From: CAYFFO01 sp964342485
Lineage (GTDB): Bacteria; Chloroflexota; Dehalococcoidia; Lucifugimonadales; CAJWER01
Assembly (NCBI GenBank): GCA_964342485.1
Contig: CAYFFO010000026.1
Location: forward strand, 1-27,572
DNA: 27,572 nt
Direction of reading: 5' to 3'
A program made the translations under genes and the position numbers. A model generated the notes under the pieces. The model was not told where the DNA came from and ran no database searches. It was given only the letters and a program-made list of their open reading frames with translations. This document shows positions 23,512 through 27,572 of this stretch, one piece after another. Within the stretch, counting starts at the first letter, position 1, and each line of letters starts with the position of its first letter.

Positions 23512-24465
23512 TTAGCTTGATACAATGTTTTGTGGATTCCCTTCCAAAAATGATGCAATATTATTTGTAACTACATTCAACAGGCCCTCTCCTGCTTTTG
23601 GGGTGTTCCAGGCCATATGCGGAGTTACTACTACGTTGTCCATCGTGGCCAAGGGATGGTTATACGATGGTTCATTTTCAAAGACATCCGTGGCATATCC
23701 TGCTATTCGTCGGGCCTTTAGAACGTCCAAGAGGGATTTTTCTTCAACTACCTGTGCTCTAGATATATTAATTAGATACGCTGAAGGTTTCATAAGTTCA
23801 AACTCTGTTTTCCCAATCAGATGAGTTGTTTCGTCTGTCAAGGTAACTGCCAGTTGTACAAAATCGGAACTGATTAATAGTTCATCCAGATCTTTGAATT
23901 GGACTCGATGTTTTTTTTCTCTTTCTTCAGAAGGATGCTTGGTATGTGCGATAACATTCATTCCTAGCCCGTTACCCATCGTCGCCAGTTCAGCGCCTAT
24001 ACCACCTATTCCTATTATACCTAGAGTACTTCCCCTTAAATCAGTGCCCTCTACCAAATTCCACTTACCTTCCCGCATCTCCCGGTCAGCTTTGGTGATC
24101 CCTCTGCACAAGGATAACATTAGACCAAGAGCATGCTCTGCCATGGTTGAATCGCTGTAATGGGGAGCATTGCAAACGGTAATTCCTAATTTTTCTGCAT
24201 GCTTTAAATCTATCTGGTCCACACTAACAGCAAGGGGGCATATAAGTTCTAAATTTGGCAGTTTATCTAGTAAATCCCTGGTGAGGTGGATCCAATTTAA
24301 CGCTATAGCTGTGGCATCTTTGCATCTTTCCAAATACGTGGTTAGATTTGGTTTGTCAAAATAAACATCCACTTCAGCCAATTTATTTAGACGATCCCAG
24401 TCTTTAATTTGTTCTGTTGCTGTGAATGTAAAATCATAGAGATCGGGCCAAACGACCTTTTTCAT
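23512..24465 (-). CDS. D-2-hydroxyacid dehydrogenase (NAD-dependent)
   Basis: The 317-residue enzyme has the dehydrogenase NAD-binding motif LGIIGIGGIGAELATMGNGLGMNV with the GxGxxG glycines at about 152-157. The catalytic set is Arg236 (NISRAQVV), Glu265 (VFENEP) and His283 (VTPHMAWNTP). It interconverts a 2-hydroxyacid and 2-oxoacid, such as glyoxylate, hydroxypyruvate, phosphoglycerate or a longer chain. There is no C-terminal ACT domain, so serine biosynthesis is unlikely. GGAG lies seven bases before the ATG. It converges with the membrane gene at 22839 and is divergent from the propeller gene at 24715. Confidence 0.95.
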   Translation of the reverse strand: MKKVVWPDLYDFTFTATEQIKDWDRLNKLAEVDVYFDKPNLTTYLERCKDATAIALNWIHLTRDLLDKLPNLELICPLAVSVDQIDLKHAEKLGITVCNAPHYSDSTMAEHALGLMLSLCRGITKADREMREGKWNLVEGTDLRGSTLGIIGIGGIGAELATMGNGLGMNVIAHTKHPSEEREKKHRVQFKDLDELLISSDFVQLAVTLTDETTHLIGKTEFELMKPSAYLINISRAQVVEEKSLLDVLKARRIAGYATDVFENEPSYNHPLATMDNVVVTPHMAWNTPKAGEGLLNVVTNNIASFLEGNPQNIVSS

Positions 24466-24714
24466 CTCTGTTCTCCAAGTTTTTATCTGTCGACATTATA
24501 ACGCTAGGTATATCGAGTTCACATAAATATCTGGTTGGTTGATAAGTTTATCTACCATTAAGTACGACTAAGCTCAAAGATATTTTGATTCCAGAGGTAC
24601 AGTGTGGATCGATTAGGGATTTAGTGAAAAAGATTCGAAGTGGTATTAACAGTTTAAGCCTGTTATCTTCGGATTGAACAAAAAATAACAACTCTAATTG
24701 GAGTATTTCAATAA

Positions 24715-26181
24715 ATGGATAATGAAATTCGGATAGGAACTAACAGACAACTATTTCTCGATGAATTTTGGGTATCTAACGCTAATAATATTAGCCGTAA
24801 ACTACATTCTCCAGACCGACGAGAACCAGTGATTGAGGCCGACCATCCCTGGGAAAAAGGGTTTGTAGGCTTTTCAACTACATCATATGACGGAGAAAAA
24901 TACAGGATGTGGTATAAGTGTGAGGATTCTTCAATCATAGGTGTTCCAATGCATAGTTATCGTAAACAGGCATACGCCGAGAGCGACGATGGTATTAATT
25001 GGAATAAGCCGTTGCTCCGACAAGTAGAATTTGAAGGTTCAATGGAAAACAACCTGCTTGCAGCAAATCCTGGTGTAGTGGGGTTGGATAAGAATCCTGA
25101 TGCCAAGAAGGATGAAAGATTTAAAGCATTTAAGATTGTTAGAGATCAACCCAAATTACCCAAAGATACAAATAATCTTACTTGGCAAGAAAAATTGGAT
25201 CAGAGAAGGACTAGAAGTAGTGGTATCGTAGCGATGGCATCACCCGATGGTATTAACTGGCATCAAATGTATAAAGAACCAATTTTGAATGAATGGCCTT
25301 TTGATTCCGAAAACCTTTATTTCTGGGATCAATGGACAGGTCAGTACAGGGGCTACACAAGAGGCATCGCAAATCACAACCCGAATGTCGATCCTTCTAC
25401 AGTGGAAAGCGAAATTGGGCATGAGTTTTATGGCGGAGTAAGATGGGTGCGCCATACAACCTCCACTGATTTCAAAAACTGGTCTCCTTTAAAAAATATA
25501 GAAACCGGAGCTACATCTTTTGAACATCTTTACACGAACTATTGCTGGCCTTATGAAAGGGCACCAGGGACTTACTTGATGTTTCCATCCCGGTATGTTG
25601 CCCACAGGATGCCAGATCCTGGCTGGTTTGATGGCCCTGGCGTTAACGATATAGTTTTTTTGTCTAGTAGAGACGGCGTTAATTTTGACAGGGGTTTTAT
25701 GGAAGCATTTATCAGACCTGGTCTCGATAAACGTAACTGGCATGAAAGAGGGATTTATTTTTTGCACGGTATCTTCCAGACGTCGCCCACCGAGTTAACA
25801 ATGTATGTTGGAGAACACTTAAAAACACCTGGGGTTCACATTCGCCGTTATACAATTCGTCCAGATGGGTTTGTATCCGTTAATGCAGGTTACTGTGGTG
25901 GTGAGTTTACTACTCGGCCTTTTACTTTTGAAGGTAATCAATTGGAGCTTAACTACTCTACTTCTGCTGTAGGTTCTGTGAAGGTAGAGATCCAGGATGA
26001 TAAGGGCAATGCTATACCTGGGTTTAGTTTAGCCGATTGTCCTAAGATGTTTGCTGATCTTATAGATGGCAAAGTCACGTGGGATAATGAAGGCGATCTG
26101 AGTAGTTTGTCTGGCAAACCTATTAGGCTACGCTTTTCCCTGATGGATGCAGATATATACGCTTTCAAATTCAACAAGTAG
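24715..26181 (+). CDS. Glycoside-hydrolase-like five-bladed beta-propeller protein with C-terminal beta-sandwich
   Basis: The 488-residue product begins RQLFLDEFWV and repeats propeller strands such as DGEKYRMWYKC, AYAESDDGINWNKP, VAMASPDGINWHQM, FKNWSPL and FLSSRDGVNFDRG. Residues about 390-488 form a distinct beta domain that ends KPIRLRFSLMDADIYAFKF. This architecture occurs in a family frequent in Planctomycetes and related heterotrophs, related in fold to GH32/GH43/GH130 enzymes, for which I know no firm activity. There is no signal peptide, so it is probably cytoplasmic. GGAG lies 11 bases before the ATG, a long spacing. It shares the propeller build with the protein at 1074-2069 but not its length. 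Confidence 0.8.
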   Translation: MDNEIRIGTNRQLFLDEFWVSNANNISRKLHSPDRREPVIEADHPWEKGFVGFSTTSYDGEKYRMWYKCEDSSIIGVPMHSYRKQAYAESDDGINWNKPLLRQVEFEGSMENNLLAANPGVVGLDKNPDAKKDERFKAFKIVRDQPKLPKDTNNLTWQEKLDQRRTRSSGIVAMASPDGINWHQMYKEPILNEWPFDSENLYFWDQWTGQYRGYTRGIANHNPNVDPSTVESEIGHEFYGGVRWVRHTTSTDFKNWSPLKNIETGATSFEHLYTNYCWPYERAPGTYLMFPSRYVAHRMPDPGWFDGPGVNDIVFLSSRDGVNFDRGFMEAFIRPGLDKRNWHERGIYFLHGIFQTSPTELTMYVGEHLKTPGVHIRRYTIRPDGFVSVNAGYCGGEFTTRPFTFEGNQLELNYSTSAVGSVKVEIQDDKGNAIPGFSLADCPKMFADLIDGKVTWDNEGDLSSLSGKPIRLRFSLMDADIYAFKFNK

Positions 26182-26311
26182 AATTTAATCGCATCTTAGC
26201 AAAAGTGCCTTTTATAAATTTACTCTGTCACCGCTAGTCAGTATATGATCCTAGATGCTGATTGAGAGGTTGGTTATTTGAAGATTATGTAAATCTGAAT
26301 CTGTACAATCT

Positions 26312-27286
26312 CTATCTTCCGAGGGTTACCTCGTCAATGAGGGCCTTGATATAGCCCATCGCATAAGCTTCAGAAGCGAATTTTGCATTTTCGGTCGGAC
26401 GCAGGCTGAGCAGTGGTACGTGGTCCGGGATAAAAGGACCATCAAAACCAATTTCATAATAAGCCTGTATAGTCTCACGCATGTCGACATGTCCCTCGTC
26501 GATGAACGTTTCTTGGAACTTTGGAACGGTCCCGGAAACGTTCCTAAAGTGGACGTAGAAAATCTTGTCCTGTCTACCGAATTTTTGGATAGCATCAACA
26601 ACACGTTCTGGCATTTCGGCCACTGTACCCTGGCAAAACTCAATACCGCTGTTGTTGCTTGGTACTAGGTCGCAAAGTTTTTGCAGGGAGGCGTGGCTTC
26701 TTAATATACGAGGTAACCCAGCCAAGGGGGATATTGGAGGATCATCTGGGTGGACTCCAATCTTTACACCGGCCTGTTCTGCGACTGGAACAATGGCCTT
26801 AAGGAAGTATTCAAAATTTGCCCACATCTCTTCGTCGGAGACTTCTCCGTATTGGGTCAGAGGAGCGGTAAGGGCGAGTTCATGATCGAAACTTGACACT
26901 CTTGCACCTCCACGGGCAAGGGTGTCACCAGATGTGCGCCATGCGTACCCAGTTCGGCTGCGCATAGGCATGAAATTATAACCTAGTACCGGTATGCCGG
27001 CTGCACCCATGTTTTGTATCGTCTTGCCGATATTATCTAATTGCTCGTCTCGTCCTGGTAGTCCTAGCTTTATTTTGTCCATCCAATTTTGGGGTAGATT
27101 CTCAATTGCAAATAGCCGCATGCCTACGGCTTCTACTTGAGATCTGATTCGCAGCAAGTCAAGGTACTCCCAATACCCCGACTCCTCCGGGACTCCTCCA
27201 CCAATTACATCTGTAGCCCCAAGTTGTGCACCGAAGTCTAGTAACTCGTTGGTTACACCTCCTCGTGCGTCCAGTCCAAGTTTCAT
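26312..27286 (-). CDS. uxuA: Mannonate dehydratase (UxuA)-like protein
   Basis: I choose ATG at 27284-27286 (324 residues), with TTGAGG nine bases upstream; an in-frame ATG at 27365-27367 would add 27 poorly conserved residues. UxuA dehydrates D-mannonate to 2-keto-3-deoxygluconate in hexuronate breakdown. Hallmarks are GVHPDDPP (His179), GIEFCQG (Cys218), YVHFRNVSG (His246) and FIPDHVP (Asp288), matching the metal-binding Cys, two His and Asp of the family. It is shorter than the 359-394 residues of studied UxuA proteins, so a related substrate is possible. No UxuB, KdgK or KdgA gene is next to it. Confidence 0.88.
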   Translation of the reverse strand: MKLGLDARGGVTNELLDFGAQLGATDVIGGGVPEESGYWEYLDLLRIRSQVEAVGMRLFAIENLPQNWMDKIKLGLPGRDEQLDNIGKTIQNMGAAGIPVLGYNFMPMRSRTGYAWRTSGDTLARGGARVSSFDHELALTAPLTQYGEVSDEEMWANFEYFLKAIVPVAEQAGVKIGVHPDDPPISPLAGLPRILRSHASLQKLCDLVPSNNSGIEFCQGTVAEMPERVVDAIQKFGRQDKIFYVHFRNVSGTVPKFQETFIDEGHVDMRETIQAYYEIGFDGPFIPDHVPLLSLRPTENAKFASEAYAMGYIKALIDEVTLGR

Positions 27287-27296
27287 GTTAATAACC

Positions 27297-27413
27297 TCAA
27301 TAATGGAATATAAGTCGCGACCCCATTTGCGATACAAAGTTGCTGAGGGTATCAAAGGTATGAACATGAGTTTCCAAGATTATCTTAAGCCCATTCAATT
27401 TAACTATATTCAT
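27297..27413 (-). CDS. Possible 38-residue upstream ORF ending at the uxuA ribosome binding site
   Basis: A complete short frame starts with ATG at 27411-27413, five bases after GAGGTGG, and stops with TGA at 27297-27299. That TGA lies inside the TTGAGG SD of the uxuA-like gene, whose start is ten bases further on, so the two could be translationally coupled. The product is not recognised and has no clear motif. It may be a leader peptide or a chance frame. Confidence 0.25.
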   Translation of the reverse strand: MNIVKLNGLKIILETHVHTFDTLSNFVSQMGSRLIFHY

Positions 27414-27499
27414 GTATCCACCTCACATATCCCAGCATCTGGCGACAGTATAGCCTAGAGGTCAACCTTAAAGTCATGACACAAAGGATCCTTTTTATT

Positions 27500-27550
27500 T
27501 CAATTTAACCTGTTATGAATAAATACTCTGAATTGTTCTTCAAACGTCAT
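27500..27550 (-). CDS. 16-residue ORF with an excellent ribosome binding site: leader peptide or gene remnant
   Basis: AAAGGAG stands five bases before ATG at 27548-27550, one of the best SD sequences in the window, but the frame (MTFEEQFRVFIHNRLN) stops after 16 codons. No other frame continues it convincingly. It could be a leader peptide for the genes downstream or the intact start of a gene broken by a deletion. The remaining bases to the window edge hold nothing else I can support. Confidence 0.3.
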   Translation of the reverse strand: MTFEEQFRVFIHNRLN

Positions 27551-27572
27551 AGCATCTCCTTTTCTCGGTTCG

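Noticed and set aside
27287..27367. Longer N-terminus for the uxuA-like protein from an upstream ATG
   Set aside because: The extra 27 residues show no family similarity and the internal ATG has the better SD.
1..27572. tRNA genes, CRISPR arrays, insertion sequences or phage genes
   Set aside because: Reading both strands, I found no cloverleaf-like sequence, no spaced direct repeats and no transposase or phage motif.

Overview
This 27.6 kb window is bacterial: genes are dense and intronless, and most have a clear Shine-Dalgarno (GGAG/AGGAG) before the start. It looks like an accessory catabolic region of a free-living heterotroph, probably an uncultivated marine or environmental lineage. 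The mix of sulfatase, PhyH dioxygenase, Gfo/Idh/MocA oxidoreductases, xylose-isomerase-like TIM barrels, BNR propellers, a UxuA-like dehydratase and a creatinase-fold hydrolase recalls SAR202-type Chloroflexota, and also Poribacteria or Planctomycetes. That placement is inference, because there is no rRNA or other phylogenetic marker here. I see no tRNA, CRISPR array, transposase, integrase or phage gene.

Layout: (1) 1-6.2 kb: a cut-off gene at the left edge, a six-segment membrane protein, a five-bladed propeller protein and a sulfatase on the plus strand, then a TIM-barrel isomerase-like protein and a class III aminotransferase on the minus strand. (2) 6.4-11.9 kb: a 1043-residue Asp-box (BNR/sortilin-like) propeller protein, a second small membrane protein, a DAO-family flavoprotein on the plus strand, and a 55-residue zinc-ribbon membrane protein. 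(3) 11.9-16.3 kb, all minus: a PhyH dioxygenase followed by a Gfo/Idh/MocA protein with an altered active-site motif, a third small membrane protein, and an amidase. (4) 16.4-19.5 kb, all minus: a tight cluster of a voltage-gated-type K+ channel, a DoeA/EutD-like (ectoine hydrolase family) creatinase-fold protein and a threonine-aldolase-type PLP enzyme. (5) 19.7-27.6 kb: a fourth small membrane protein, an aldo/keto reductase, a canonical Gfo/Idh/MocA protein, a fifth small membrane protein (plus), a 2-hydroxyacid dehydrogenase, a second propeller protein (plus) and a mannonate-dehydratase-like protein.

How the genes may work together: many products act on sugars, sugar acids, sulfate esters, amides and amino or hydroxy acids. 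None of the glycan-type proteins has a recognisable signal peptide, so they seem cytoplasmic. Apart from the K+ channel there is no recognisable transporter and no transcription factor. Most genes are monocistronic or in pairs, and base composition varies strongly from gene to gene, which suggests piecemeal assembly.

The most interesting points are a K+-channel selectivity filter with a two-residue insertion next to an osmolyte-hydrolase-like gene, five dispersed small six-segment membrane proteins, a Gfo/Idh/MocA protein with ETS in place of EKP, and several very good inverted repeats.
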